A DNA stretch of 64,000 nucleotides. Origin: WTKG01 sp963735005 (GTDB taxonomy: Bacteria; Actinomycetota; Actinomycetes; Actinomycetales; Demequinaceae). Each line of letters opens with the position of its first letter. Within the stretch, counting starts at the first letter, position 1. Below the pieces are notes generated by a model. The model was not told where the DNA came from. It saw only the letters and a list, made by a program, of their open reading frames with translations, and did no database searches. This document shows, piece by piece, positions 1 to 11,795 of this stretch. The translations under genes and the position numbers were made by a program. Location: NCBI GenBank assembly GCA_963735005.1, contig CAVTJA010000003.1, positions 186,001 to 250,000 on the forward strand. The letters are read 5' to 3'.

Positions 1-111
1 GGTCGTGGCCGACACCGACACCCACACGTCGGGATACTGCTCGACGAGCCTTCGCACGATGGTGCCCTTACCTACCGCCGTAGGGCCCGCAATCACCATC
101 AGCACGCTCAC
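1..111 (-). CDS. gmk: Guanylate kinase, N-terminal fragment (runs off the window)
   Basis: Phosphorylates GMP to GDP with ATP in purine nucleotide synthesis in the cytoplasm. Only about 37 N-terminal codons are present; the gene continues beyond base 1. Read from the GTG at 111 the protein has the P-loop GPTAVGKGT at residues 9-17 and continues VRRLVEQYPDVWVSVSAT, the normal start of guanylate kinases. The GTG overlaps the mihF stop (GTGA), so the two are translationally coupled; an ATG at 99 is a possible alternative start. The mihF-gmk pairing is a common actinobacterial arrangement. Confidence 0.9.
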   Translation of the reverse strand, partial: MSVLMVIAGPTAVGKGTIVRRLVEQYPDVWVSVSATT

Positions 112-428
112 GAGTTCACCTGCCTGAGCAGCGCGGCCACCTGGTGCTCGCCCACGCCGCGTACCCGCCTTGATGCGGCGATACCCGCGCGGTCCATCAA
201 CGTTTGCGCGCGCTTGGGGCCCACACCCGCGAGGCACTGCAGCAGGTCCGAGCAACGGATACCGGCCAGGGCGTCGTCCGCTTTAGCGGTCGCGATAGCC
301 TCGCCGAGCGGCATGGAGCCGGCCGCCAGCGCATCCTTGAAGGTTCTCCGAGCCATCCGAACCGCGGTGGCCTTCTCGAGTGCCTTGGCGCGCTGCTCGG
401 CGGTAAGGGCGGGAATCGCCGCCATCAC
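108..428 (-). CDS. mihF: Integration host factor, actinobacterial type (mIHF)
   Basis: Small basic nucleoid-associated DNA-binding protein of about 105 residues. It has the family's typical start (IPALTAEQRAKALEKA), a basic helix, then a helix-two-turn-helix region with LLQCLAGVGPKRAQTLMDR and the closing RRVRGVGEHQVAALL. The family is restricted to actinobacteria, bends DNA, and is unrelated to the IHF alpha/beta subunits of proteobacteria. The start is either GTG at 428, overlapping the pyrF stop, or ATG at 425. It lies at the end of the pyrimidine operon and directly before gmk, both in a 4-nt overlap arrangement. Confidence 0.92.
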   Translation of the reverse strand: MMAAIPALTAEQRAKALEKATAVRMARRTFKDALAAGSMPLGEAIATAKADDALAGIRCSDLLQCLAGVGPKRAQTLMDRAGIAASRRVRGVGEHQVAALLRQVNS

Positions 429-1267
429 ACCGCCCGGATCTCGCGCGAGTCGGCGGCCGCGTGGCGTAGCGCGTCGCGCAGTTTCTCCACGAACGGCCCC
501 GCCGACATCAGCGACCGGCCCTGGTGGGCAAGCACGCGACCCGCCGCGGGCCCGAAGACCGCCTTGACGTCGTCGTAGGTGGCTCCCTGCGCGCCGACGC
601 CCGGGGCGAGCAATGGCCCGTTCACGGCGTCAAGGTTGATCCCTAGCTCGTGCACGGCCCCGCCCACGGTCGCGCCAATGACGAGCCCCACATCACCCAT
701 CGGCCCGGCGCCAGCGTTGTCGCGCGCCGCGGCCTCGGCGATCGCCGCCGCCACAGCCACGCCGTCCGCGCCGGTCGCGTGCTGGACGCCAGCACCCTCG
801 GGATTGGAGGTCAGGCACAGCACAAACACTCCCTTGCCGTGCGCCCTCGCTGTGTCGATCGCGGGCCGCAGCGACTCATAGCCAAGGTAGGGCGACAGCG
901 TCACGGCGTCGCCCGCGAGGGCCGATGCCGGGTTGAGGAAGGCGTCGGCGTAGCCCTGCATCGTGGAGCCAATGTCGCCACGCTTCGCGTCCATGATGGT
1001 CACCAGGCCCTCTCCCCTGGCGATGGCGACGCAACGCTCAAGCGCGGCGATGCCACGGGAGCCATGCCGTTCGAAGAAGGCCACCTGGAACTTCACAGCC
1101 GCGACGGAGCCTAGGCAGGCCTCCACGACCGAGTGGCCGTATTGGAGCACGCCCTCTGCCGTGTCGGGGATGCCCCACTGGTCGAGAGCCGCCGCCGATG
1201 GGTCGACGCCTACCGACAACGGACCAAACTCGTCCATCGCGGCCGAGAGATTGGCTCCGAATCCCAT
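425..1267 (-). CDS. pyrF: Orotidine-5'-phosphate decarboxylase (type 2 PyrF)
   Basis: Last step of UMP synthesis: OMP to UMP plus CO2. 280 residues, the length of the long type 2 family found in actinobacteria. Visible motifs are SVGVDP (residues 18-23, ribose/substrate Asp), AVKFQ near residue 58, and the catalytic signature DAKRGDIGST from residue 93 with its Lys and two Asp. The start is the ATG at 1267 with AGGAG seven bases upstream; the open frame runs further upstream into carB, but that extension is out of frame with carB and lacks homology. The carB stop is 7 nt upstream, so pyrF is cotranscribed with carAB. Confidence 0.95.
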   Translation of the reverse strand: MGFGANLSAAMDEFGPLSVGVDPSAAALDQWGIPDTAEGVLQYGHSVVEACLGSVAAVKFQVAFFERHGSRGIAALERCVAIARGEGLVTIMDAKRGDIGSTMQGYADAFLNPASALAGDAVTLSPYLGYESLRPAIDTARAHGKGVFVLCLTSNPEGAGVQHATGADGVAVAAAIAEAAARDNAGAGPMGDVGLVIGATVGGAVHELGINLDAVNGPLLAPGVGAQGATYDDVKAVFGPAAGRVLAHQGRSLMSAGPFVEKLRDALRHAAADSREIRAV

Positions 1268-1274
1268 GACGCTC

Positions 1275-4549
<3,275 letters not shown>

Positions 4550-4550
<1 letters not shown>

Positions 4551-5692
4551 CAGGCACCCACCTTCGCTGGGGCCTTGCCCATCAACTCGAGGAACCTGTC
4601 AAACAGGTAGGCGGCGTCGTGCGGACCTGCCGCTGCCTCCGGGTGGTACTGGACGCTGAACGCAGGAATGTCCACGCACTCGAGGCCCTCGACGACGTCG
4701 TCGTTGAGGCACACGTGGCTCACGCGCACCATGCCGTAACCGTTGGGCGAGTCGGTGTCGCCTTCGAGCGGCGCGTCCACCGCGAAGCCGTGGTTGTGGG
4801 CCGTAATCTCCACCTTGCCCGTGGTGCGGTCCATCACCGGCTGGTTGATGCCGCGGTGGCCGAACGCGAGCTTGTAGGTGCCAAACCCGAGCGCTCGGCC
4901 AAGCATCTGGTTCCCGAAGCAGATGCCGAAGAACGGCACCTTGGCGTCGAGAATCGCGCGCAACTGGTCCACCGCGAACGTCGCGGCACCGGGGTCGCCC
5001 GGCCCGTTGCTGAAGAACACGCCGTCCGGGCTGAGAGCGAGAATCTGCTCCGCTGTGAAGCTCGAGGGTACAACGGTTACCTTGATGCCGCGCTGCGCCA
5101 TCAGCCGTGGAGTCATGCCCTTGATGCCAAGGTCGACGGCGACAACGTGCGCCACGGGCGCGCCGCCTGCGGGCTCCACCACGTAGGGCTCGGAGACGGA
5201 CACCGCGTCCGCGAGGTGCGCGCCTGCCATCTGGTCCGACGCCCGCACTACGGCGAGCATGCCCTCTTCGGTGGTGATCGCGTCGCCGGAGAAGATCCCC
5301 GCGCGCATCACGCCCGCGCTGCGCAGGATGCGCGTGAGCTGGCGCGTGTCGATGCCCGCGATGCCCACGATTCCCGCGGCCTCGAGGTCGTCCTGCAGGC
5401 TACGCTCGGACCGCCAGTTCGACGACACCCGGCTGGGCTCCCGCACCACGTAGCCGGCGACCCAAATGCGCTCCGACTCCATGTCGTCGGCGTTCATTCC
5501 GGTGTTGCCGATGTGGGGCGCTGTCATCACGACGATCTGCCGGTAGTAGGACGGGTCGGTGAGCGTCTCCTGATAGCCGGTCATGCCGGTATTGAAGACG
5601 ATCTCGCCCGTCGTGCTCCCGTTCGCGCCGAAGGCCTCACCCTCGAACGTCCGGCCGTCTTCCAACACAAGTACCGCACGTGCCTGCGTCAC
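4550..5692 (-). CDS. carA: Carbamoyl-phosphate synthase small chain (glutaminase)
   Basis: Hydrolyses glutamine and passes ammonia through a tunnel to CarB. 380 residues from the GTG at 5692, which overlaps the pyrC stop (GTGA); a longer frame exists upstream but lies inside pyrC. The N-terminal CPSase_sm domain begins with RAVLVLEDGRTFEGEAFGA. The class I GATase domain has the nucleophile Cys258 in GICFGNQML and the His/Glu pair in SVQYHPEA. The stretch GINQPV and HNHGFAV are usual in CarA. The nucleophile loop reads GNQ where many CarA have GHQ; catalysis should not be affected. Confidence 0.96.
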
Positions 5693-6987
5693 GCCTTTGC
5701 CCCCTCGTTGACCTGTGCCGAATACGTTTGCTTGCCGCGCAGGAAAGTCGCGATGACGCTTCCCGGCAGCTCCACTCCACCGTATGGGGAGTTGTTCGAC
5801 CGCGAGTACGTCGCCCGCGGCTCGACCGTCCAGGACGCGGCGGGGTCGTAGAGCACGACGTTCGCGGGCTCCCCCACCGCCAGCGGTCGACCGTGCGCCT
5901 CGTCGCGCGCGATGGCAGCGGGGCGCTCGGACATCACCCGCGCGACGTCGCGCCAGGTCAGCGCGCCGGGCGCCACCATCGTCTTGTGCACGATGCCGAG
6001 CGCGGTCTCGAGCCCGATCATTCCCATCGCGGCGGCGGCCCACTCGCAGTCTTTGTCCTCATCCGGGTGCGGGGCGTGGTCCGTGGCCACGATATCGATC
6101 GTGCCGTCTGCGAGGCCCGCCCGGACAGCGTCCACGTCCGCCTGCGTCCGTAGCGGAGGATTCACCTTGAAGCGGGCGTCGTAGCCGCGCACCGACTCGT
6201 CCGTGAGCAGCAGGTGGTGCGGCATCGCCTCGGCCGTCACGTTGATGCCGCGCGCCTTGGCCCACCGCACGATGTCCACGCTTCCGGCCGTGGACAGGTG
6301 GCAGATGTGCACGCGCGAGCCCACGTGGCCGGCAAGCAGCACGTCACGCGCGACGATGCTCTCCTCCGCTGCGGCGGGCCAGCCAGCCAGCCCGAGCTCG
6401 GCCGAGACAACACCCTCGTTCATCTGCGCGCCCTCGGTCAGGCGCGGGTCCTGCGCGTGCTGCGCGACCACGCCGTCGAAGGTTTTCACGTACTCGAGCG
6501 CGCGACGCATCAGCACCGGGTCGGCCACGCACTTGCCGTCGTCGCTGAAGATCCGCACCTTGGCGCGCGACAATGCCATCGCGCCGAGCTCGGCCAGGCG
6601 TTCGCCGCCAAGGCCAACCGTCACAGCGCCGACGGGGTAGACGTCCACCAGGCCGATCTCACGGCCACGGCTCCACACCTGCTCCACGACGCCAGCGGTG
6701 TCCGCGGTCGGGTCGGTATTCGCCATCGCATGCACCGCGACGAACCCGCCAGCCGCAGCAGACCGGGAGCCAGACTCGATGGTCTCGGCGTCCTCGCGCC
6801 CTGGCTCGCGCAGGTGGGTGTGCATGTCCACGAGGCCAGGAAGCGCGATCATGCCCGCGCCGTCGACCACCTTGGCGCCCTTGGGCGCGTCGGCCGCGGA
6901 CAAGGACGTGATGACGCCGCCGTCCATGACGATGTCGGCGCTGTCTTCGCCGTACAGCAGCGCCCCGGTGATGACTGTCGCAGTCAC
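5689..6987 (-). CDS. pyrC: Dihydroorotase
   Basis: Zinc metalloenzyme of the amidohydrolase superfamily that cyclises N-carbamoyl-aspartate to dihydroorotate. 432 residues, matching the long type I dihydroorotases of Gram-positives. Metal ligands are in DMHTHLREPG (His56, His58); further hallmarks are AMANTDPT, HICHLSTAGS and the catalytic Asp in VATDHAPH. The start is GTG at 6987, overlapping the pyrB stop. It is the third gene of the pyr operon and is coupled to both neighbours by 4-nt overlaps. Confidence 0.96.
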   Translation of the reverse strand: MTATVITGALLYGEDSADIVMDGGVITSLSAADAPKGAKVVDGAGMIALPGLVDMHTHLREPGREDAETIESGSRSAAAGGFVAVHAMANTDPTADTAGVVEQVWSRGREIGLVDVYPVGAVTVGLGGERLAELGAMALSRAKVRIFSDDGKCVADPVLMRRALEYVKTFDGVVAQHAQDPRLTEGAQMNEGVVSAELGLAGWPAAAEESIVARDVLLAGHVGSRVHICHLSTAGSVDIVRWAKARGINVTAEAMPHHLLLTDESVRGYDARFKVNPPLRTQADVDAVRAGLADGTIDIVATDHAPHPDEDKDCEWAAAAMGMIGLETALGIVHKTMVAPGALTWRDVARVMSERPAAIARDEAHGRPLAVGEPANVVLYDPAASWTVEPRATYSRSNNSPYGGVELPGSVIATFLRGKQTYSAQVNEGAKA

Positions 6988-7943
6988 GACTTCTCCTCTT
7001 CTCCGGCGAGCAGCAGGTAGAGGGCGGCCATCCGCACCGCCACCCCGTTGCTCACCTGTTCGACGATGACGCTTCGTTCGGAATCCGCGGCCTCCGCGGT
7101 GATCTCGAGCCCGCGATTCATGGGGCCAGGGTGCATGACGATGGCGTGGTCGGCGAGGCGCCGCATGCGGTCGCCGTCGAGCCCGAAAAGCCGCGTGTAT
7201 TCTGCCGCGCTCGGGAAGTACGCGGCGCCGCCGCCCGACATACGCTCGCGCTGCACCCGCAGCATCATCAGGGCGTCGATGGAGTGGTCCTCGATGGCCG
7301 CGTCGAGCCCGTGCGCGATCGCCACGCCCCAGGTCTCGACCCCAACCGGCAGCAGCGTGGGCGGAGACACGAGCACCACCTTGGCGCCGAGCGTCTTCAG
7401 CAGATGCAGGTTCGAGCGCGCGACGCGGGAGTGAAGGACATCCCCGACCAACGCCACGGTGAGCCCCACGAGGTCCGCGCCGAGCGGGTCCGCCACGAGG
7501 TGCCTGCGGATGGTAAACGCGTCGAGCAGCGCCTGCGTGGGGTGCTGGTGCGTGCCATCCCCCGCGTTGAGCACGCTGCCGTGCATCCAGCCGCTGGTCG
7601 CCAGCCTCTCCGCAGCGCCGGATGCCCAGTGGCGGATCACCACGGCGTCAGCGCCCAAGGCCTGCAGCGTCAGCGCGGTGTCCTTGAGAGACTCGCCCTT
7701 CGACACGCTAGAGCCCTTGGCCGAAAAGTTGATGACGTCTGCGCTCAGGCGCTTGGCGGCGGCTTCGAAACTGATGCGGGTGCGCGTGGAGTCCTCGAAG
7801 AACAGGTTGACCACGGTCTTGCCGCGCAGGGTGGGTAGCTTGCGCTGCTCGCGCTCTTGCGTCTTTGCCATCTCGGCGGCAGTGTCGAGGATGAGGATCG
7901 CCTGCTCGTGGCTAAGGTCCGCCGTGCTCAGCAGGTGCCTCAC
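6984..7943 (-). CDS. pyrB: Aspartate carbamoyltransferase, catalytic chain
   Basis: Transfers the carbamoyl group to aspartate, the first committed step of pyrimidine synthesis. 319 residues. The carbamoyl-phosphate binding motif FFEDSTRTRISFE lies at residues 48-60, and the second signature GDGTHQHPTQALLD near residue 130. The C-terminal aspartate domain contains VMHPGPMNRGLEI. No pyrI regulatory subunit is nearby, so this is the free trimer type. ATG at 7943 overlaps the pyrR stop. Confidence 0.96.
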   Translation of the reverse strand: MRHLLSTADLSHEQAILILDTAAEMAKTQEREQRKLPTLRGKTVVNLFFEDSTRTRISFEAAAKRLSADVINFSAKGSSVSKGESLKDTALTLQALGADAVVIRHWASGAAERLATSGWMHGSVLNAGDGTHQHPTQALLDAFTIRRHLVADPLGADLVGLTVALVGDVLHSRVARSNLHLLKTLGAKVVLVSPPTLLPVGVETWGVAIAHGLDAAIEDHSIDALMMLRVQRERMSGGGAAYFPSAAEYTRLFGLDGDRMRRLADHAIVMHPGPMNRGLEITAEAADSERSVIVEQVSNGVAVRMAALYLLLAGEEEKS

Positions 7944-8491
7944 GCGTCCGCCCCCTGGTCCAGCGTCACGGCGTCTTCTCCCTGGTCGACCTCCACCAGG
8001 TGCACGTGCACGCGCTCGCTGCGCGCCGTCGGGACGTTCTTGCCCACGAAGTCGGCGCGAATCGGAAGCTCGCGGTGGCCCCTGTCGACAAGCGCGGCGA
8101 GCTGCACAGCAGCGGGGCGGCCCACGTCGTTGATGGCGTCCAGGGCCGCGCGGATTGTGCGCCCGGTGTGGAGCACGTCGTCGACCAGCACCACGACGGC
8201 GTCGTCGATCCCACCGTCGGGGATCGAGGTCTCACCGATGGTGCGGGTGGGTTGCCGACTGAGGTCATCGCGATACATGGTGATGTCGATCGCGCCCCAT
8301 CTTGCCACCTTGCCGAATGCGGCATCCGCAGCGCCGACGCGCACGGCCAGCCGCTCTGCGAGCGGCACGCCGCGGGTGGGGATTCCTAAGAGGATCACGT
8401 TCTCGGCGCCATCGTTGCGCTCGACGATCTCGTGGGCAATGCGTGTGAGCGCGCGGTCAATATCCGCGGCGCCCATGAGGGTGCCAGTCAC
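7940..8491 (-). CDS. pyrR: Pyrimidine operon regulator / uracil phosphoribosyltransferase PyrR
   Basis: RNA-binding regulator of the pyr operon, with UMP/UTP as co-repressor and usually a side activity as uracil phosphoribosyltransferase. 183 residues from the GTG at 8491, chosen because AGGAGG lies six bases before it; an ATG five codons in is possible. The PRPP loop is in VLVDDVLHTGRTIRAALD. It is the first gene of pyrRBC-carAB-pyrF. A sequence that fits the PyrR target consensus lies directly upstream (separate entry), implying autoregulation of its own mRNA leader. Confidence 0.95.
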   Translation of the reverse strand: MTGTLMGAADIDRALTRIAHEIVERNDGAENVILLGIPTRGVPLAERLAVRVGAADAAFGKVARWGAIDITMYRDDLSRQPTRTIGETSIPDGGIDDAVVVLVDDVLHTGRTIRAALDAINDVGRPAAVQLAALVDRGHRELPIRADFVGKNVPTARSERVHVHLVEVDQGEDAVTLDQGADA

Positions 8492-8502
8492 TGGCGACCT
8501 CC

Positions 8503-8526
8503 TTCCCCGCCTCACTGGACGGTAGT
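8503..8526 (-). promoter_or_regulatory. Candidate PyrR-binding RNA hairpin before pyrR
   Basis: On the minus strand the mRNA reads CCGUCCAGUGAGGCGG, which folds as a 5-bp stem (CCGUC/GGCGG with one G-U pair) around a CAGUGA loop. Bases 8520-8509 (GUCCAGUGAGGC) fit the known PyrR target consensus RUCCNGNGAGGY. The site ends about six bases before the AGGAGG ribosome binding site (8503-8498) of pyrR. No terminator/antiterminator pair is visible, so translational repression, as reported for mycobacterial pyr genes, is the likeliest mode. Confidence 0.65.
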
Positions 8527-8545
8527 TAAAGGATGTCTACGGCGC

Positions 8546-9031
8546 CTACTCTACCGTGGCGTCGTCCCCCTCGGACGCGCCCGACTCGCCGCTGGCCGCA
8601 AGGTGCTCCTGCTCGAACTCGACGTGTTCGCCCGCGGCGCGCGCTATCGCCGCAAGAACGCCGTTGAGGTACGTCGCGGAGTCGTCCGTGCTGAGGTCGG
8701 CCGCAAGCGACACGGCCTCGGAGATTGCGACGCCTGCCGGCACATCCTCCGACTTGAGAATCTCCCACGTCGCCACGCGGGCGATAGCGCGGTCGACAGC
8801 GGGCATGCGCTTGAGCTCGCGCTTTTCGGATGCGGCGCTGATCGCCGCGTCGATCTCCGCCCACGCCGACGCGACGCCGCGCACGATGTCCGCCGTGTAC
8901 TCCGGAAGCGGCGCCTCGGTGCCCGACAGCGCAAGGCGCGCGTCGAGCGTCGTCAACACGTTTTGGCCGCGCTGGTCGGCCTCGAAGAGCACGTCAAGGG
9001 CGCGCTTGCGTGCCTTGGTGCGCGCGGACAC
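8546..9031 (-). CDS. nusB: Transcription antitermination protein NusB
   Basis: Binds boxA RNA together with S10 (NusE) to keep RNA polymerase processive on rRNA operons. 161 residues, all-helical. Motifs include the start RTKARKRALDVLFEADQRG, VRGVASAWAEIDAAI, and the conserved core MPAVDRAIARVATWEIL then VAISEAVSLAADLSTDDSA with the final FLNG-like TYLNGVLAAIAR. An acidic low-complexity tail of about 20 residues follows. The GTG start shares a base with the efp stop (TAGTG), so efp and nusB are coupled. Confidence 0.95.
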   Translation of the reverse strand: MSARTKARKRALDVLFEADQRGQNVLTTLDARLALSGTEAPLPEYTADIVRGVASAWAEIDAAISAASEKRELKRMPAVDRAIARVATWEILKSEDVPAGVAISEAVSLAADLSTDDSATYLNGVLAAIARAAGEHVEFEQEHLAASGESGASEGDDATVE

Positions 9032-9594
9032 TAGTCGTTCACGCGGGAGTGATACTCGCCGGTGCGGGTGTCGATCTTGACCTTGGTGCCCTCTTCGAGG
9101 AACAGTGGCACCTGGATTTCGAGCCCGGTCTCGACCGTCGCAGGCTTGGTGCCTCCGGAGGAGCGGTCGCCCTGCAGGCCGGGCTCGGTGTAGGTAACCG
9201 TCAGCACGACCGACGGCGGCAACTCGATGAAGATCGGGCTGCCGTTGTGCATGCCGATCGTCGCCTTCTCGTTCTCGAGCAGGTAGTTCTTGCTGTCGCC
9301 CATGATCTGCTCGGACACCGGGATCTGGTCGAACGTGTCGGGGTCCATGAAGATGTAGTCGGTGCCGTCGTTGTACAGGTACTGCATGTCGCGGCGGTCA
9401 ACCGTCTCGAACTCGAGCTTGACGCCCGCGTTGAAGGTCTTGTCGACGACCTTCCCGGACAGCACGTTCTTCATCTTGGTGCGCACGAAGGCGCCGCCCT
9501 TGCCAGGCTTAACGTGCTGGAAGTCGATGATGGTCCACAAGTTACCGTCGAGGTTGAGGACCGTGCCGTTCTTGATGTCGTTGGACGTAGCCAC
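9031..9594 (-). CDS. efp: Translation elongation factor P
   Basis: Relieves ribosome stalling at consecutive prolines by reaching the peptidyl-transferase centre from the E site. 187 residues with the three beta-barrel domains: KOW-like domain I (MATSNDIKNGTVLNLDGNLW), OB domains II and III, and the closing signature VPLFLEEGTKVKIDTRTGEY. The domain I tip loop is HVKPGKGGAF with Lys32 at the position modified in other bacteria. No poxA (epmA) or earP is in this window. It sits next to nusB, the usual actinobacterial pairing. Confidence 0.97.
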   Translation of the reverse strand: MATSNDIKNGTVLNLDGNLWTIIDFQHVKPGKGGAFVRTKMKNVLSGKVVDKTFNAGVKLEFETVDRRDMQYLYNDGTDYIFMDPDTFDQIPVSEQIMGDSKNYLLENEKATIGMHNGSPIFIELPPSVVLTVTYTEPGLQGDRSSGGTKPATVETGLEIQVPLFLEEGTKVKIDTRTGEYHSRVND

Positions 9595-9660
9595 GAGAAA
9601 ATCCTTACGTTTCGGAGGGCGCCGCTGGCGCGAGGCCGCGGATAAGCATATCGGACGGGC

Positions 9661-10110
9661 TCAGGAAGCCTTGAGGCGTGCCGCCACGGCCTCGAGAGCC
9701 AACCGGTAGCTGTCGACGCCAAAGCCCGCGATCGTGCCGGTCGCAACGCCGGACACCACAGAGATCTTGCGGAACTCCTCGCGCGCGTGAGGGTTGGTAA
9801 TGTGCACCTCAACAAGCGTGAGCCCGCCCTGGGTGACCATGGCGCACGCGTCACGCAGTGCGTACGAGTAGTGGGTGAATGCCGCCGGGTTGAGGACCAC
9901 GTGCACGCCTGAGTCCACCGCGCCGTGAAGCCAGCTCACCATCTCGGACTCGTCGTCCGTCTGGCGCACCGTCACCTTGAGACCGAGGTCGCTCCCCCAC
10001 TGCGTCGCCATCTGGGCGAGCTGCGCGTGGGTGGTGCTGCCGTACTTTTCGGGCTCGCGCGAGCCAAGCCGGCCCAGGTTAGGGCCGTTGAGGACGAGGA
10101 CGGAAGTCAT
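9661..10110 (-). CDS. aroQ: 3-dehydroquinate dehydratase, type II
   Basis: Third step of the shikimate pathway. 149 residues, typical for the dodecameric type II enzyme. Visible catalytic elements: NGPNLGRLGSREPEKYG with the active Tyr23 and the flexible-loop Arg, LNPAAFTHYSYALRDA, VEVHITNPHAREEFR with the catalytic His, and the Gly-rich GTIAGFGVDSY. ATG start at 10110; 36 nt separate it from aroB. The order aroC-aroK-aroB-aroQ is the same as in Mycobacterium. Confidence 0.96.
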   Translation of the reverse strand: MTSVLVLNGPNLGRLGSREPEKYGSTTHAQLAQMATQWGSDLGLKVTVRQTDDESEMVSWLHGAVDSGVHVVLNPAAFTHYSYALRDACAMVTQGGLTLVEVHITNPHAREEFRKISVVSGVATGTIAGFGVDSYRLALEAVAARLKAS

Positions 10111-10146
10111 GCGCCAAGACTACCGGCGCCGGCCGCAACCGTGGGG

Positions 10147-11280
10147 CTACGCCGTGACGGCGTCGTACGCGGCGGCCAGCAGCACGGGGTCGGGACCCTC
10201 GAGCCGCACCGGGTTGGCGATACCGTCGAGGATCACGAACCGTAGCATCGCGCCCCTGGTCTTCTTGTCACGCCGCATGGCGGTGTGGAGCTGGTCCCAC
10301 CGGCCAGCGCGATACGTCGTGGGTAGGCCGAGCCCCGTCAGCACCTCGCGGTGGAGGTCTACCTCGGAGTCGGACAACTTGCCAGCGAGCCGCGCGAGCT
10401 CCGCGGCGTAGATCATGCCCACCGCTACGGCGGCGCCATGCCGCCACTGGTACCGCTCCGTGTACTCGATCGCGTGGCCAAACGTGTGGCCATAGTTGAG
10501 GATCTCGCGAAGGTGGGACTCACGCAGGTCCGCGGAGACGACGTCGGCCTTCACCTGAATCGCGCGCGCCATAGCGTCGGCAAGCGGCTCGAGCGCCGCC
10601 TCCTCAAGGAAGCGGTCGTCGGCGCCGTCCGCTCCCCGCTCGCCCGCCTGCGTGGCGTCTGCGCGCAAAAGTTCGCTCGCACCCATCACTACGTCGAGGA
10701 TGCTCGTGTCACGGATGAACCCCGCCTTCACGACCTCCGCAAGCCCCGCCACCACATCGTGCCGGGGCAGAGTGAGGAGGCGTTCGGTGTCGCACCACAC
10801 GCTCAGCGGCTCGTGGAATGCCCCAACGAGGTTCTTGCCCTCGGCCGTGTTGATGCCGGTCTTGCCGCCGATCGCCGCATCGACCATCGCCAGCAGCGTC
10901 GTGGGCACCTGGATGAGCCCCACGCCGCGCAGCCAGGACGACGCCACGAAGCCCGCGAGGTCGGTGACGGCGCCGCCGCCAAGGCCAACGACGATGTCGC
11001 TGCGCGTGAATTCGCTCTGGCCGAGGACCTTCCAGCAGAACGCCATCACCTCGGCGGTCTTGCCTGCCTCCGCATCCGGCACCTCAGCAAGCACGACGTT
11101 GCGGCCGCTTGAAGACATCGCGTCGCGCAGGGCCTCGGCCCGGGCGAGCAGGGGTGCGGAGTGGACGACGAGAACGCGCTCGGCCGCCTCGGGGATCGCG
11201 CCCACGATCGCCGCGTCAAGATCGCGGCCAACGGTGACGTCGTAGGCGCGGCCCGCGTTCACCGTGATGGTCGTCGTCAC
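10147..11280 (-). CDS. aroB: 3-dehydroquinate synthase
   Basis: Converts DAHP to 3-dehydroquinate using NAD and a divalent metal. 377 residues from the GTG at 11280, which overlaps the aroK stop (GTGA). The NAD-binding loop is GLGGGAVTDLAGFVAS; the substrate/metal region has LAMVDAAIGGKTGIN, GLAEVVKAGFI and the metal His ligands in NYGHTFGHAIEY. An acidic insertion around residues 190-215 (GERGADGADD) makes it slightly longer than many homologues. Confidence 0.96.
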   Translation of the reverse strand: MTTTITVNAGRAYDVTVGRDLDAAIVGAIPEAAERVLVVHSAPLLARAEALRDAMSSSGRNVVLAEVPDAEAGKTAEVMAFCWKVLGQSEFTRSDIVVGLGGGAVTDLAGFVASSWLRGVGLIQVPTTLLAMVDAAIGGKTGINTAEGKNLVGAFHEPLSVWCDTERLLTLPRHDVVAGLAEVVKAGFIRDTSILDVVMGASELLRADATQAGERGADGADDRFLEEAALEPLADAMARAIQVKADVVSADLRESHLREILNYGHTFGHAIEYTERYQWRHGAAVAVGMIYAAELARLAGKLSDSEVDLHREVLTGLGLPTTYRAGRWDQLHTAMRRDKKTRGAMLRFVILDGIANPVRLEGPDPVLLAAAYDAVTA

Positions 11281-11795
11281 GACAAGCCCCCCACGATCGT
11301 CTCGGCAACTTGGTCCGGCGACAGCCCGTCGGTGCGGACGGTGATAGTCGCCAGACGTTCGTACACGCCGCGGCGTTGCTCCATGAGCCGTGTCCACGCC
11401 TGCCGCGGGTTTCCCGTCAGCAGCGGCCGCGAGGCGTTGAAGCCGATGCGGGGCGCCGCCGCGCCGATGCCCACGTCGAGGAAAGCGACCGCGCCGCCGT
11501 CGTCCGCGTACGCCGCGAGTTCGGCCTGGGTTTCGACGTTGAGGATCGCGCCTCCGCCGAGCGCCAACACGCCATCGTGCTCGGCAAGCGCTGCCTTGAC
11601 GGCGTCGCGCTCGAGCCGGCGGAACTCGTCCTCGCCGTCGTCGACGAAGATCGAGGCGATGTCCCGCCCGGCCGCCTGTGCGACGTCGGCGTCGGTGTCT
11701 CTCGCCGGCACGCCGAGCAGTTCGGCGAGCCGCGTTGCCACGGTCGACTTGCCCGCGCCAGGCGGGCCGATCAGGACGACACTCGGGCCAGACAT
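11277..11795 (-). CDS. aroK: Shikimate kinase
   Basis: Phosphorylates shikimate at the 3-hydroxyl. 172 residues. P-loop GPPGAGKST at residues 10-18, the shikimate-binding Asp in DTDAD, the conserved Arg in FRRLERDAV, and Walker B-like LALGGGAIL. The lid Arg lies in PRIGFNASRPLL. It begins with ATG at 11795, directly after the aroC stop codon with no intergenic base, and overlaps aroB at its end. Confidence 0.96.
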   Translation of the reverse strand: MSGPSVVLIGPPGAGKSTVATRLAELLGVPARDTDADVAQAAGRDIASIFVDDGEDEFRRLERDAVKAALAEHDGVLALGGGAILNVETQAELAAYADDGGAVAFLDVGIGAAAPRIGFNASRPLLTGNPRQAWTRLMEQRRGVYERLATITVRTDGLSPDQVAETIVGGLS

